Source: Terriglobales bacterium
GTDB lineage: Bacteria; Acidobacteriota; Terriglobia; Terriglobales; Acidobacteriaceae
Reading direction: 5' to 3'
Assembly (NCBI GenBank): GCA_035651655.1
Contig: DASRFG010000023.1
Coordinates: forward strand, 124,001 to 188,000
DNA: 64,000 bases
The position numbers and the translations under genes are program-made. A model generated the notes under the pieces. It had not been told where the DNA came from. It was given only the letters and a program-made list of their open reading frames with translations, and searched no databases. Positions 8,961-18,196 of this stretch are shown piece by piece; the stretch's first letter is position 1, and every line of letters starts with the position of its first letter.

Positions 8961-9035
8961 GCAGGGGCAGCCGCCTCGGCTGCCCGGGGCGAGCTTTGCT
9001 CGCCAGCACAGGCGAGGCGCGTGTGCCCACGCGAG
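8961..9035. repeat. cluster of three short GC-rich hairpins (REP-like)
   Basis: Between two convergent genes lie three adjacent inverted repeats. They are GGGCAGCC/GGCTGCCC (8965-8985, loop 5), GGCGAGC/GCTCGCC (8988-9004, loop 3) and an imperfect GCACA...TGTGC element that ends in CCCACGC. The last one closely matches, in reverse, an element at 36701-36727. No T-run follows, so this is not a classic intrinsic terminator, although it could slow polymerase between the converging genes. Confidence 0.6.
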
Positions 9036-9043
9036 TACGGACT

Positions 9044-9895
9044 CTACTGAATCTGAATCACGCCCTCACCGGCAGCGGCCTTGATCTCATCCACTCGCGC
9101 CACTACCTTGCGAGCAAAGTCGTAAAGTGATTTGGAATTGGGGGCATTCTCGCCAGCCAGAACAACTGGCTGGCCGGTGTCGCCGGCTTTGCGGATGTCA
9201 GGATCGAGTTCTATGCGCCCGAGAAAGCTAAGGCCGAAGTCTTTCGCTGTACGCTCGCCGCCACCTTTCGAAAAAATGTCAATCTCGTGACGGCAATGCG
9301 GGCAAACAAAATGGCTCATGTTCTCAACCATGCCGACTATATCTACCTTGACCTGGCGGAACATCTCGATAGCTTTGCGTGCGTCCTGCAATGAGACGTC
9401 CGAAGGCGTAGAGACTACGATGGCGCCGGTCAGTGGCACCGTCTGAATGAGCGAAAGCGCGACATCACCGGTCCCCGGAGGCAGATCCACCACCAGGTAA
9501 TCCAGCTCTCCCCACTCCACCTGTCCCAGAAACTGCTTGATGATGGAGTGCAGCATGGGGCCGCGCCAGATGAGCGGCTTATCGCCAGGGTTGAGAAATC
9601 CAATTGAAATCACCTTCAGCCCGAAACGCTCCAGCGGCTCAATGCGATTTTCGCCGACCACCCGAGGCGTGGCATTCATGCCCAGCATCAGCGGGACATT
9701 CGGGCCGTAAACATCGGCGTCGAGTAAGCCGACTTTATGACCCATTTTGGCGAGGGCCACCGCCAGATTTACTGCCAGCGTGGTCTTCCCTACTCCGCCT
9801 TTGCCTGAACCGACGGCGATGATGCTCCCCACTCCGGGCAGTGGTTGCGGGCCGGGGGGAGCTTGTCCGGGACGTGGCGGCATGTGCGAACTCAA
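9044..9895 (-). CDS. mrp: Mrp/NBP35-type P-loop ATPase, iron-sulfur carrier
   Basis: This 283-residue MinD-superfamily protein has the deviant Walker A GSGKGGVGKT (residues 29-38), switch motif DADVYGPNVP and VVDLPPGTGD. A CPHC motif (Cys198 and Cys201) is the pair that bridges a 4Fe-4S cluster across the dimer in Mrp/Nbp35 proteins. It probably carries and delivers Fe-S clusters in the cytoplasm. The usual N-terminal MIP18/DUF59 domain is missing; instead there is a short Pro/Gly-rich leader (MPPRPGQAPPGPQPLPG). No other Fe-S assembly genes are adjacent. Confidence 0.93.
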   Translation of the reverse strand: MSSHMPPRPGQAPPGPQPLPGVGSIIAVGSGKGGVGKTTLAVNLAVALAKMGHKVGLLDADVYGPNVPLMLGMNATPRVVGENRIEPLERFGLKVISIGFLNPGDKPLIWRGPMLHSIIKQFLGQVEWGELDYLVVDLPPGTGDVALSLIQTVPLTGAIVVSTPSDVSLQDARKAIEMFRQVKVDIVGMVENMSHFVCPHCRHEIDIFSKGGGERTAKDFGLSFLGRIELDPDIRKAGDTGQPVVLAGENAPNSKSLYDFARKVVARVDEIKAAAGEGVIQIQ

Positions 9896-9986
9896 AGTAA
9901 CACCTTCACAGTTGTTGGAATGTTAGAGCTAAACATTAAATTATACGCTGCTGAAAATCAGATACTCGCGGTCTTCCCAATCACCG

Positions 9987-10739
9987 CTAGATGGCAGTAA
10001 ATCCACCATCCACCGGGAAAGCGGCGCCAGTCACCCAGGAAGATTCGTCGCTGGCGAGGTAAACGGCCAAACCCGCAATGTCGTTAGGGACGCCTAAGCG
10101 CCCGATGGGATGCTTTGAGATCCGTTCCTCGCGGGCAGCGGCAGGATCTGGAGCTTTGCGGATGTAATCGGCGGTGAGGTCGGTTTCCACATACGAGGGG
10201 CAGATGCAGTTCACGCGAATGTGATCGGGCGCGTGATCGAGCGCCATGCACTTGGTGAGCAGAGTGACCGCGCCCTTTGAAGCGGCATAGACGGCACGAT
10301 TGCGGGCGCCGACTAGTCCCAAAACCGAAGAGATATTAATGATTGATCCGCCGCCAGCGTTGCGCATCTGTGGCAGCACTGCTCGCGACAGCAACCACAG
10401 GCTACGAGCGTTGACGTTGAAGGTGCGGTCCCAATCTTCTTCGGTGGAGGTTTCAGCGGTACCGGGGATCAGAATGCCGGCATTGTTGAGCAGCACATTC
10501 ACCGAGCCGAAAGCTGCGACAGTTTTGGCCAGCACATTTTCAAGGTCGCGCGGGTTACATACGTCCGCGGAAACCACGAGTGCGCTGTCGCCGATCTCAC
10601 TGGCGACTTGTTCCAAGTGCTGCTTGCGGCGCCCGACCAACGCGACCCGTGCGCCTTCCCTGCCGAAGGCGAGGGCGCAGGCGCGTCCCATGCCCGTACC
10701 ACCACCGGTAATGATGGCTATCTTGTCGCGCAGGCGCAA
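9987..10739 (-). CDS. short-chain dehydrogenase/reductase, FabG-like
   Basis: A classical SDR of 250 residues. It has the cofactor motif TGGGTGMG (residues 11-18), NNAG at 85-88, catalytic Ser in NISSVLG and Tyr151/Lys155 in YAASK. The C-terminus ends VTGAAFPVDGGFTAI, the usual FabG/BDH-like terminus. An Arg after the glycine motif strand (VALVGRR) suggests NADP(H) preference. It lies 3 bases downstream of cydB on the same strand and could be co-transcribed. The substrate is unknown; FabG-like length and motifs do not by themselves prove a role in fatty acid synthesis. Confidence 0.88.
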   Translation of the reverse strand: MRLRDKIAIITGGGTGMGRACALAFGREGARVALVGRRKQHLEQVASEIGDSALVVSADVCNPRDLENVLAKTVAAFGSVNVLLNNAGILIPGTAETSTEEDWDRTFNVNARSLWLLSRAVLPQMRNAGGGSIINISSVLGLVGARNRAVYAASKGAVTLLTKCMALDHAPDHIRVNCICPSYVETDLTADYIRKAPDPAAAREERISKHPIGRLGVPNDIAGLAVYLASDESSWVTGAAFPVDGGFTAI

Positions 10740-10742
10740 AGG

Positions 10743-11789
10743 TCAGTAGCCCTGGTCTTCGGCTTCCAGTCTAACCTTGCCGCGAAACTGGCGGTACACA
10801 AAGAAGAAGTAGCCCAGGGCCAACACGATACCAAAACTCCACCAGACTAAGCCGATACGCAGTCCGTAATCTGCAGCGGCGGTATTCTGAATGGTAAGGC
10901 TGTAGGAAGGATCGGTGCTCGCCGGCAGCACCTTGGGATACAGAGCAAATGCTGCCCCAACGAGCATGGTCGTGAGATAGAGGCTGGAGGCGGCGAATGC
11001 CAGGCCTTCTCTGTTTCTTCGAATTCCATACAACATGCCAGCGAGGCTGACTGCGACGATGAACGGAATCAGCAAACCCGCATGGTGGGACTGGTAATTA
11101 TTGAGCACTTGCGGACAGACTCGAACCGTGGCCAGGAGACTAACCAGAGTCAGGAGAAGCAATGCCGGCCAAGTCCGCAGCGCGATCTGACGTGCACGCG
11201 AACTCACCAGCGAATCAGTTTTGAGTGCGACGTACAGAGCACCATGCATGGTGAGCGCGACGAGCGCGACCACGCCAGTCAGAACGGTGTACCAGTCGAG
11301 AATTCCCGGATTCGGCCCCACTCTCCAGTTCGTCCATAAAGCTTCGAAAAAGTAGCCATCTGGGCCGAGGGGAACTCCACGAACCACATTGCCCAGCGCC
11401 GCCCCGAAAAAGATGGCCAGCAAGATGCTCGATAGCGCAAATACGCCGTCAAAAAACGACTGCCACACTGGACTATCGAGATGAATGCGGAATTCAATGC
11501 CAATCGCACGCAGGATCAGCAGCCAGAGCACCATCATCAATGGTAGATAAAATCCGCTGAAACTCGAGGCATAGAGCAAGGGGAAGGCGAAGTACAAAGT
11601 ACCTCCGGCGGCGAGCAGCCACACCTCGTTGCCGTCCCACACTGGCCCGATGGTACGCAGAACCGTTCTTCGCTCGGCGCCGCTCTTGGCCACCAGGAGA
11701 TGAATGATCCCGGCGCCAATGTCAAAACCATCGAGCACCACGTAAGCCGTGAGCATAAGGGCAACGATAATGAACCAGAGCGTTTGCAT
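10743..11789 (-). CDS. cydB: cytochrome bd-type quinol oxidase subunit II
   Basis: The 348-residue integral membrane protein starts MQTLWFIIVALMLTAYVVLDGFDIGAG. The VLDGFDIG pattern is characteristic of CydB. It contains GPVWDGNEVWLLAAGG, also strongly conserved in the family, and eight to nine hydrophobic segments. It pairs with CydA in the membrane to oxidise quinol and reduce oxygen to water without proton pumping, with high oxygen affinity or cyanide resistance. It follows cydA by 13 bases on the same strand. Confidence 0.97.
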   Translation of the reverse strand: MQTLWFIIVALMLTAYVVLDGFDIGAGIIHLLVAKSGAERRTVLRTIGPVWDGNEVWLLAAGGTLYFAFPLLYASSFSGFYLPLMMVLWLLILRAIGIEFRIHLDSPVWQSFFDGVFALSSILLAIFFGAALGNVVRGVPLGPDGYFFEALWTNWRVGPNPGILDWYTVLTGVVALVALTMHGALYVALKTDSLVSSRARQIALRTWPALLLLTLVSLLATVRVCPQVLNNYQSHHAGLLIPFIVAVSLAGMLYGIRRNREGLAFAASSLYLTTMLVGAAFALYPKVLPASTDPSYSLTIQNTAAADYGLRIGLVWWSFGIVLALGYFFFVYRQFRGKVRLEAEDQGY

Positions 11790-11802
11790 CGGTACTTTCT
11801 GT

Positions 11803-13167
11803 TTAGTCCGCCCCTATAGGTCGCGGCAGACTTGCTGCAGAGGCGGCCATATGGTCCGGGCCATGATCAATCTCGCGCCACACCAAGAAGAGGAACAAGA
11901 TGCCAAGCACCGTGTACATTCCCATAAAGCCGAGTAGCGTAAACCACGCATTACCGGCGGAAACCAGCTTGGAGTAGCCGTCTCGCGTCCACATCAGCCC
12001 ATATACCAGCCAAGGCTGGCGCCCGACTTCGGCGGTAATCCATCCTGCCGTGTTGGCGATGTAGGGGAACGGGAGGCTCAGCAGCAAGACCCACATCATC
12101 GCTCGCGAATCATACAAAGTGCCACGCCACAGAAAGAAGACGGAGAGCAGCATGATCGCGATGAAGATGGTACCCAGCCCGACCATGATGTGGTAGCTGT
12201 AATAGAGCAAGGGGATGTTCTGAGGCCACAATTCCTGGGGAAAACCGTTGAGACCAGGAACGTGGGCTTTCCAGCGGCGATAAGTTAGAAAACTCAACGC
12301 GTTTGGAATAACGATCGGATTGTCTATTTTTCGCGCAGCAACATCCGGCTGACCGATCAGGACCAGCGGCGCTCCGGGCTGCCCTTCGAACAACGCCTCC
12401 ATGCCGGCGAGGGTGACGGGCTGATGAACGGCCACGAGTCTTCCCTGCTGATCACCGGTAGGAAAGAGTTGCAGGAGGCTGAAGATACAGCCGACAATTA
12501 CACTTACACGTAAGAACATTCGGCCGTATTCGACATTCTTTCCGTTTAGCAGGTAGAACGCCCCCACAGAAGCCATGGCGAACGAGCCGGTAATTACCGC
12601 ACCGCTCATATTGTGCGCGTATTGCCAGAGCGCCCACTGATTCAAGAGCAGTTGCCAGAAGCTTGCCAGTTGGAATGAGCCATCTGCCAATCGTGTGTAG
12701 CCGACGGGATGTTGCATCCAAGCGTCGGTGGCGATAATGAAGTAGCCAGACAGCCAAGAACCAAGAAAAACGGCAAAAGCCGCAAACCAGTGCCCCACGC
12801 GTCCCAGGCGCTTTTCTCCAAACAGGAAAAGTCCCAGGAATGCTGATTCCAGGAAGAAGGCAAAAACGCCTTCCATAGCCAACGTCTGGCCGATCACACC
12901 GCCCGCAAAGCGCGAGAAATGCGACCAGTTGGTGCCGAACTGAAATTCCATGGGAATTCCGGTTACCACGCCGAGCACAAAGTTAATGCCGAAGATCTTC
13001 GCCCAGAAGCGCGCAGCGGTGTCGTACGCCGGATTGTTCTTCCATAGCGAAAGCGACTTGAGCACCACAATGAGCGGCGCTAGTCCCATGGTCAGCTGTG
13101 GAAAAAGATAGTGGAAGGTAACGGTAAACGCGAAATGCAGCCGGTGGACGAGGAGAGCACTCTCCAT
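11803..13167 (-). CDS. cydA: cytochrome bd-type quinol oxidase subunit I, short Q-loop (CIO) type
   Basis: CydA carries hemes b558, b595 and d and the quinol site. I start at ATG 13165-13167 (MESALLVHR), which matches the family N-terminus and has GGGAG six bases upstream; the frame is open 24 codons further. Visible landmarks are FHYLFP near the N-terminus, GRQPWLVYG, and YHIMVGLG carrying the heme b558 Met. The region after the GDQQGRLVA motif is short, so this is the short Q-loop class that includes cyanide-insensitive oxidases. It forms an operon with cydB and perhaps the SDR gene. No cydDC or cydX is seen nearby. Confidence 0.96.
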   Translation of the reverse strand: MESALLVHRLHFAFTVTFHYLFPQLTMGLAPLIVVLKSLSLWKNNPAYDTAARFWAKIFGINFVLGVVTGIPMEFQFGTNWSHFSRFAGGVIGQTLAMEGVFAFFLESAFLGLFLFGEKRLGRVGHWFAAFAVFLGSWLSGYFIIATDAWMQHPVGYTRLADGSFQLASFWQLLLNQWALWQYAHNMSGAVITGSFAMASVGAFYLLNGKNVEYGRMFLRVSVIVGCIFSLLQLFPTGDQQGRLVAVHQPVTLAGMEALFEGQPGAPLVLIGQPDVAARKIDNPIVIPNALSFLTYRRWKAHVPGLNGFPQELWPQNIPLLYYSYHIMVGLGTIFIAIMLLSVFFLWRGTLYDSRAMMWVLLLSLPFPYIANTAGWITAEVGRQPWLVYGLMWTRDGYSKLVSAGNAWFTLLGFMGMYTVLGILFLFLVWREIDHGPDHMAASAASLPRPIGAD

Positions 13168-13251
13168 ACGGGCTCCCATAGTAATTGAAACTGGAGAAGC
13201 CGATGTGATCTGCGTCACAGCGCTAGCGGCAAAGTGCATTTGGGACCGCCA

Positions 13252-13761
13252 CTACGCGGATGCATTGCCACCACGGCGTGAGCGCTCAGCCTGACGGATC
13301 TTACGTCGGCGTCCGGCATCTTCGAACCGGCGCTTCTCTTCTTCGGTCTCGGGTATGACTTGTGGGACCGGAAGGTGGCGGCCGTCGCGGTCAATTGCCA
13401 CAAACGTGAGATATGCCGAGCTCACATGCTGACGATTCGCAGCGATGTAATTCTCCACCCAAACTTTTACGCCTACCTCCATAGAGGTGTGAAAGGCGCG
13501 GTTCACGGACGAGCGTAGGATCACCAGGTCTCCCACGCGCACGGGCACTAAGAAATCCAGGTGATCGATAGAGGCCGTCACCACGTAATTCCGGGAATGA
13601 CGATGGGCGGCCAGGGCTCCCGCCAAATCCATCCAATGCATGAGGCGGCCACCGAGTAATGCATTGAGAGGGTTGGCATCGTTGGGGAGCACGATTTCAG
13701 CCATTTCAGACTGCGAATCACGCACCGGTCGCGGAACTAGGGTGAGCTCCTTGTCGCTCAT
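13252..13761 (-). CDS. hotdog-fold acyl-CoA thioesterase
   Basis: An acyl-CoA hydrolase of the YciA/BACH type, 169 residues from ATG 13759-13761 (MSDKELTL). Upstream codons in this frame overlap the next gene and look non-coding. The key hotdog segment reads NPLNALLGGRLMHWMDLAGALAAHRHS, where N, GG and D are the catalytic-region residues, followed by DHLDFLVPVRVGD. A basic C-terminal tail (RRRKIRQAERSRRGG) is unusual. Its ATG overlaps the stop of the upstream gene as ATGA, indicating translational coupling. It should release free fatty acids from CoA esters in the cytoplasm. Confidence 0.9.
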   Translation of the reverse strand: MSDKELTLVPRPVRDSQSEMAEIVLPNDANPLNALLGGRLMHWMDLAGALAAHRHSRNYVVTASIDHLDFLVPVRVGDLVILRSSVNRAFHTSMEVGVKVWVENYIAANRQHVSSAYLTFVAIDRDGRHLPVPQVIPETEEEKRRFEDAGRRRKIRQAERSRRGGNASA

Positions 13762-14258
13762 GCAGGATTGTTGCCCGGAATTTCTGGAAGTGGTGATAGG
13801 GGTGTGCTTTCCAGGATGGGGCGGTGGCGCCGCTGCAAATAAACTTCCAGATAACACTCAGCCATGCGCTGGATGCGAGCATCGCGATGTTGGGAGCGCC
13901 AACTTCGGGATGCGCAGTCATATTCGACTGTGCCGTGTTCACCGGGACGATGGTCAGCCTCACAAATGTAGAAGAGCAGCACGGAACCCTCGCGGTCACG
14001 GGCCACAGAAAAGCGGATGGCATCAGCAGCGCGATCTTGGGGCAGATGCGGGCAGCATTTGGCGTATCCCAGATTACAAAAGTCTGTCAGTTCACGATCG
14101 TCGGGAACTGAGTTCTCGTGACCAGGCGCAGTACAGAGCCCCTTCCAGCCATCACCAAGCGGCAGTCGCGCGCGATGGGGCAAAGGGATGGCTTCAAATC
14201 TCTCTCCGGGCATAAAAAATGGACAGGCCACGATTCCTCCGCTGGAGTAGACCGACAT
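13758..14258 (-). CDS. Cys-rich protein of unknown function
   Basis: A 166-residue protein with eight cysteines. Four sit in the N-terminal half in the order Cys12, Cys42, Cys61, Cys68 (with Cys69 next), spaced like an iron-sulfur or zinc site. Others are at 99, 115 and 135. Conserved-looking blocks are CPFFMPGERFE and LCTAPGHENSVPDD. I do not recognise a named family. The 4-base overlap with the thioesterase gene argues that it is a real gene and part of that operon. A metal-binding role is inference from Cys spacing only. Confidence 0.65.
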   Translation of the reverse strand: MSVYSSGGIVACPFFMPGERFEAIPLPHRARLPLGDGWKGLCTAPGHENSVPDDRELTDFCNLGYAKCCPHLPQDRAADAIRFSVARDREGSVLLFYICEADHRPGEHGTVEYDCASRSWRSQHRDARIQRMAECYLEVYLQRRHRPILESTPLSPLPEIPGNNPA

Positions 14259-14366
14259 TGTACAGAATCAGTGGGCAGTGAGCAGTAGGAGTTTGCCACT
14301 CTCAGAGCTGCGGGCGCAAACTGGCATTGACTCACGACATCTGAAACTAGAAACTGGGACACATTC

Positions 14367-14678
14367 ATGGATCGTATGGCAATGCTGAAGCAGGCGGTCG
14401 AACAGAACCCAAACGACGCCTTCGCGCGTTATGGTCTGGCGATGGAATATTCCCGCAGCGGCCAGGTGGAGAATGCGCTCGCAGAGTTTGCCAAGTTGCT
14501 GGAGGCGCATCCGGACTACACGGCGGGCTACTTCATGGCAGCGCAGGCGCTGGCCCGCGCGGATCGCATTGCTGAAGCACGCAAGATGCTGCAAGACGGC
14601 ATTGCGTCCGCCGAGCGTACGCGAAATGCGCACGCAAGGTCGGAGATGGAGGCGATGCTGCAGGAACTGGGAGATTGA
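14367..14678 (+). CDS. small TPR-repeat protein
   Basis: A 103-residue protein consisting of about two to three tetratricopeptide repeats. NPNDAFARYGLAMEYSRSG fits the TPR consensus (A at 8, G/Y at 8-11, A at 20), followed by a second unit around HPDYTAGYFMAAQALARA. There is no signal peptide. Such small TPR proteins act as protein-interaction adaptors, but no partner is evident. It ends 9 bases before the convergent VWA gene. Confidence 0.8.
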   Translation: MDRMAMLKQAVEQNPNDAFARYGLAMEYSRSGQVENALAEFAKLLEAHPDYTAGYFMAAQALARADRIAEARKMLQDGIASAERTRNAHARSEMEAMLQELGD

Positions 14679-14687
14679 GTCGGTTAG

Positions 14688-15929
14688 CTAGTGGATGGTC
14701 TTGGTTTTACGTGACATGTAATCCATCAGCAGGTATTGACCAAGGGTGTAAGGCGTAGTGAAGTAGGCTTTACCGCGGCACATCTCAGTTACTTTCTGTA
14801 CGAACTGAACCAAGCCGTAGTCAGACGCCAACATAAACGTGTTGATGAGCACACCGGCGCGCTTGCATTTGGCAACTTCTTCCAAGGTTTGAGTCACCAC
14901 CAGAGGATCGAGCCCAAAAGCATTTTTGTAGATACGGCCGTCTTCCAGGGTGAGAGCCGAAGGCTTGCCGTCAGTAATCATAATGATCTGCTTCATGTCT
15001 TTACGCTGGCGTTGCAGGATGCGCTGCGCCAGGCGTAAACCCTCACGCGTATTGGTGTAATAGGGGCCGACCTTAACTCGTGCTAACTGCGAGAGTGGCA
15101 CCTCCTCAGCGGAATCATGAAACAAGATCAGGGAAAGTGAGTCTCCCGGGTACTGGGTGCGAATCAGGTGCGACAACGCCATGGCTACTTTCTTGGCGGG
15201 CGTGAAGCGGTCTTCACCGTAGAGGATCATGGAATGCGAACAATCGAGCATGAGCACTGTGGCACACGACGACTGGTACTCGCATTGGTGCACCTGTAGG
15301 TCGGAGTATTCGAGATTGAGCGGCAGCTTGAGTCCTTCGCGTTGAATGGCGCTGGAAAGGGTGGCGGTAATGTCCAGATTCAGAGTGTCCCCAAATTCGT
15401 AGCGCTTGGAGGCTCCGCTGGCCTCGATACCGGTGGCCAGATCGCGAGTGTCGTGCCGCCCAAAGCTTGATTTCCCCAACGAACCCAGAAGATCGCGCAA
15501 GGTGCGGAAACCGAGAAAGTCCAGGCTCTTGTCGGTAATTTCGAAACGCGCTTGCGACTGGTTCTGCCCGATCTGCCCGCCGACGCTCGACTGTTGCGAA
15601 GGATCGTGGGGCTGATCAATGCTGATGTAGTCTTCCTGCTCCATCCGCTCCATGAGCTTTTCGATCAACTCATCGAGCTTGCCTTCCATTTGCAACTGCT
15701 GCAGCCGCTCGCGCATTGAGTCTTCCAGCATGTCGCCTTCGAGCAAGGCCTGCTCAATGGCGCGGCGCAGTTCTTCCAGGGTCTGTTCCTGGTCCTGGAA
15801 GTCGTAGAACATGTACTGATCTTGAAACCCGCTCTGAAGGAGATAGTCGGACAGGGCGCCCAGCAGGTCCTCCATGCTCATCTCGGAGGCCGGATCGGGA
15901 ACATACTTTTTGTAACGGATGTACTTCAT
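14688..15929 (-). CDS. VWA-domain protein (MoxR-associated)
   Basis: A 413-residue protein. The N-terminal 130 residues are acidic and helix-rich with coiled-coil character. A von Willebrand A domain begins near residue 222 with the MIDAS motif DCSHSM (Asp229-x-Ser-x-Ser), later IIMITDGKP, so metal-dependent protein binding is expected. There is no signal peptide or membrane segment. It follows the AAA ATPase gene by 23 bases on the same strand. MoxR ATPase plus VWA pairs act together as chaperone-like systems for metal insertion or complex assembly; the client is unknown here. Confidence 0.9.
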   Translation of the reverse strand: MKYIRYKKYVPDPASEMSMEDLLGALSDYLLQSGFQDQYMFYDFQDQEQTLEELRRAIEQALLEGDMLEDSMRERLQQLQMEGKLDELIEKLMERMEQEDYISIDQPHDPSQQSSVGGQIGQNQSQARFEITDKSLDFLGFRTLRDLLGSLGKSSFGRHDTRDLATGIEASGASKRYEFGDTLNLDITATLSSAIQREGLKLPLNLEYSDLQVHQCEYQSSCATVLMLDCSHSMILYGEDRFTPAKKVAMALSHLIRTQYPGDSLSLILFHDSAEEVPLSQLARVKVGPYYTNTREGLRLAQRILQRQRKDMKQIIMITDGKPSALTLEDGRIYKNAFGLDPLVVTQTLEEVAKCKRAGVLINTFMLASDYGLVQFVQKVTEMCRGKAYFTTPYTLGQYLLMDYMSRKTKTIH

Positions 15930-15952
15930 CGCATTAGCCGAAAGCCGAGTTC

Positions 15953-17443
15953 TCAGTTATAGGGCCTTCTGCTGCGTGGCGGCAGAGGTTCTTCGCGCTC
16001 GAAGGGCTTCTCCTGCCGCCGTGGCTGCTTCTCCCCGGCAGTGAAGACGCGCTCCTCGCTACGGCCGATGCGCTTATGAGCGTAAAGGCCTTCCAACACG
16101 AACTCCGCGCCGGAGACTTGCAGCTCCTGCGGTTCTTTGTTCTTGATGCTCAGAGCGGCGAGTTTGTCGAGGAGGCCCTGAATATTTTTGAGCTCATCGA
16201 ACATTTTTTCGGTGGGAGCGTTATCGGTCATGCGAATTTCGCCACCAAGATCGAACCACTGCACCACTTGCTGCATATTGACACCGCTGAAGTATTCGTC
16301 GAAGGTCTTAGCGATGGCGCTACGAATGAGCTCGCGAGCAACATTGTCAGCTCCGCGCATCTCGCCTTCGTACTCAAGTTCCAGCTTGCCGGTAATGGCC
16401 GGCATGGCGGCATAGATATCGCCGACACGTGGCACCACGACTTTTTCCTGGTTGCGAATCGCGCGGCGCTCAGCATTGGAGATGACATTCTCCATGCAGG
16501 AAATTGGCAATCGCTGACTGATGCCGGAGCGTTTATCAATTTTCTTGTCCTCGCGGGCCGCGAACGCGATACGCTCGATGACCTCGCGCACGTACTTGGG
16601 GACGTGCAGCTGATAGCCGTCGCGCTGCGTCCAGGCTTCCTGGCTGGTGATCGCGATTCCCTCTTCCACGGTGGCCGGATAGTGGGTCCGAATCTCAGAG
16701 CCAATCCGGTCTTTGAGAGGGGTGATGATCTTGCCCCGAGCGGTATAGTCTTCCGGGTTGGCAGTGAACACAAGCGCCACATCCAACGGCAGGCGGATGG
16801 GATAACCCTTAATCTGCACATCACCTTCCTGCATGATGTTGAATAATCCCACCTGGATTTTGCCGGCAAGGTCCGGCAGCTCGTTGATGGCGAAGATTCC
16901 GCGATTAGCGCGGGGCAACAAGCCGTAATGGACGGTGAGCTCGCTGCTCAGCTGATGCCCGCCCCTGGCCGCTTTGATGGGATCAATGTCGCCGATCAGA
17001 TCAGCAATGGTCACGTCCGGGGTAGCCAGCTTCTCCACGTAGCGGTGTTCCGCAGTCAAGTACGCAATGGGTACCGCGTCGCCGAGTTTGGCGATTTCAT
17101 CCTGGCAATGGCGGCAAATCGGAGCGTAAGGATTGTCGTGGATCTCGCAACCCTCGATGTAGGGCGTCTGCTCGTCCAGCAAGGTGGCAAGCGCGCGCAA
17201 AATCCGGCTCTTGGCCTGGCCGCGAAGTCCCAACAAAATGAAATTATGACGGGAAAGAATGGCATTAACGATCTGTGGGATGACAGTATCTTCGTAACCG
17301 ACGATGCCAGGAAATAGTGGGCCGCCCTGGCGCAGCCTGGCCACCAGGTTTTCGCGCATTTCGTCCTTTACGCGGCGGGAGCGCAGCCGATTTTCAGAAA
17401 ACGAGCTGCGCCGCAATTCGCCCAGAGTGCGCGGCAGATTCAT
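15953..17443 (-). CDS. MoxR/Mg-chelatase-like AAA+ ATPase
   Basis: A 496-residue AAA+ protein related to the magnesium chelatase I subunit. Walker A is GLRGQAKS (residues 72-79). At the expected Walker B position the sequence is FAINELPDL, with Asn rather than Asp before the catalytic Glu. The sensor region reads [15 protein letters not shown] and is followed by [10 protein letters not shown]. An unusual insert at residues 99-113 has Cys99, Cys110 and Cys113 ([15 protein letters not shown]), suggesting a metal site. The C-terminal tail is rich in Arg and Pro. It heads a two-gene unit with the VWA protein. Confidence 0.9.
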   Translation of the reverse strand: MNLPRTLGELRRSSFSENRLRSRRVKDEMRENLVARLRQGGPLFPGIVGYEDTVIPQIVNAILSRHNFILLGLRGQAKSRILRALATLLDEQTPYIEGCEIHDNPYAPICRHCQDEIAKLGDAVPIAYLTAEHRYVEKLATPDVTIADLIGDIDPIKAARGGHQLSSELTVHYGLLPRANRGIFAINELPDLAGKIQVGLFNIMQEGDVQIKGYPIRLPLDVALVFTANPEDYTARGKIITPLKDRIGSEIRTHYPATVEEGIAITSQEAWTQRDGYQLHVPKYVREVIERIAFAAREDKKIDKRSGISQRLPISCMENVISNAERRAIRNQEKVVVPRVGDIYAAMPAITGKLELEYEGEMRGADNVARELIRSAIAKTFDEYFSGVNMQQVVQWFDLGGEIRMTDNAPTEKMFDELKNIQGLLDKLAALSIKNKEPQELQVSGAEFVLEGLYAHKRIGRSEERVFTAGEKQPRRQEKPFEREEPLPPRSRRPYN

Positions 17444-17491
17444 AACAGGTAAAAACCCCCGGAAAAGAACAAAGTTGACCCGATTATACGC

Positions 17492-18100
17492 TCAACCCGC
17501 GTGGCCATTTCCGCCGGCCTTTTCGCGTGCTTTGACCGCACGGCGCAGATTTGGCAGTACCGCTTCGTAGTACTCGATCAGTCCCAAAATTCTTTCGGAC
17601 TCGGAGCGCAGGCCCAGCAGGGTTTGTTTGAAATCGAGGTCCAAGGGCAGTGTTCCTGCCAAAACGAAGGAGAGTTGCGGTTCATTTGCGTCGGGAGGGG
17701 CGGACTCGCCACCCATCAGTTGAGCAATTTCGGCATAGAGCTCCAGCGCTCGCTTGGCATCGCTCGGTTTCACGGCGCTCGCCTCATCTTCAAAGTATTC
17801 GATTTCCCCCTGAAGAAACGGCCTATCGTGTTTGACCTGCTGAATACGAAAGCGGCGGCGGCCTTCAGTGACAATGTCCAGGCGGCCATCGTCATACTTC
17901 TTGGCGACGGTGAGGATCTCCGCGGTGCAGCCGATTTCCGCGAGGCTGCTCTCCTTGGCGCGCACCACGCCAAACACTTTCTTTTCCTCAAGGCACTCGC
18001 CGATCATCTCTCGATAGCGCGGCTCGAAGATGTGGAGGGGGAGGGGCGTGTCCGGAAACAGCACTACTTCCAGGGGGAACAAGGGCACCACCACGCTCAA
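17492..18100 (-). CDS. Lon N-terminal (LON substrate-binding) domain protein
   Basis: A 202-residue stand-alone LON/PUA-like domain. The opening VVPLFPLEVVLFPDTPLPLHIFEPRYR is characteristic of the Lon N-terminal domain, followed by VVRAKE...IGCTAEI and EGRRRFRI. No AAA or protease domain follows, so it is not the Lon protease. Stand-alone versions are common in bacteria and their role is not established. It precedes the MoxR gene by 48 bases on the same strand. Confidence 0.92.
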   Translation of the reverse strand: MSVVVPLFPLEVVLFPDTPLPLHIFEPRYREMIGECLEEKKVFGVVRAKESSLAEIGCTAEILTVAKKYDDGRLDIVTEGRRRFRIQQVKHDRPFLQGEIEYFEDEASAVKPSDAKRALELYAEIAQLMGGESAPPDANEPQLSFVLAGTLPLDLDFKQTLLGLRSESERILGLIEYYEAVLPNLRRAVKAREKAGGNGHAG

Positions 18101-18120
18101 AGCAGTTCTCCTCCGCGGTT

Positions 18121-18137
18121 CCCCGCCTGAAGCGGGG
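18121..18137. repeat. GC-rich hairpin between divergent genes
   Basis: CCCCGC, a five-base loop CTGAA, then GCGGGG form a perfect 6-bp stem. It lies in the divergent spacer between the Lon-N gene and an SDR gene. Without a T-run on either side it is unlikely to be a terminator. It could be a REP-type element. Confidence 0.5.
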
Positions 18138-18196
18138 TTCCCAAGATTCTACGCCAGCGACTTGACTTGAAGTTTAGGCAGGAATACAAGCAGCGC

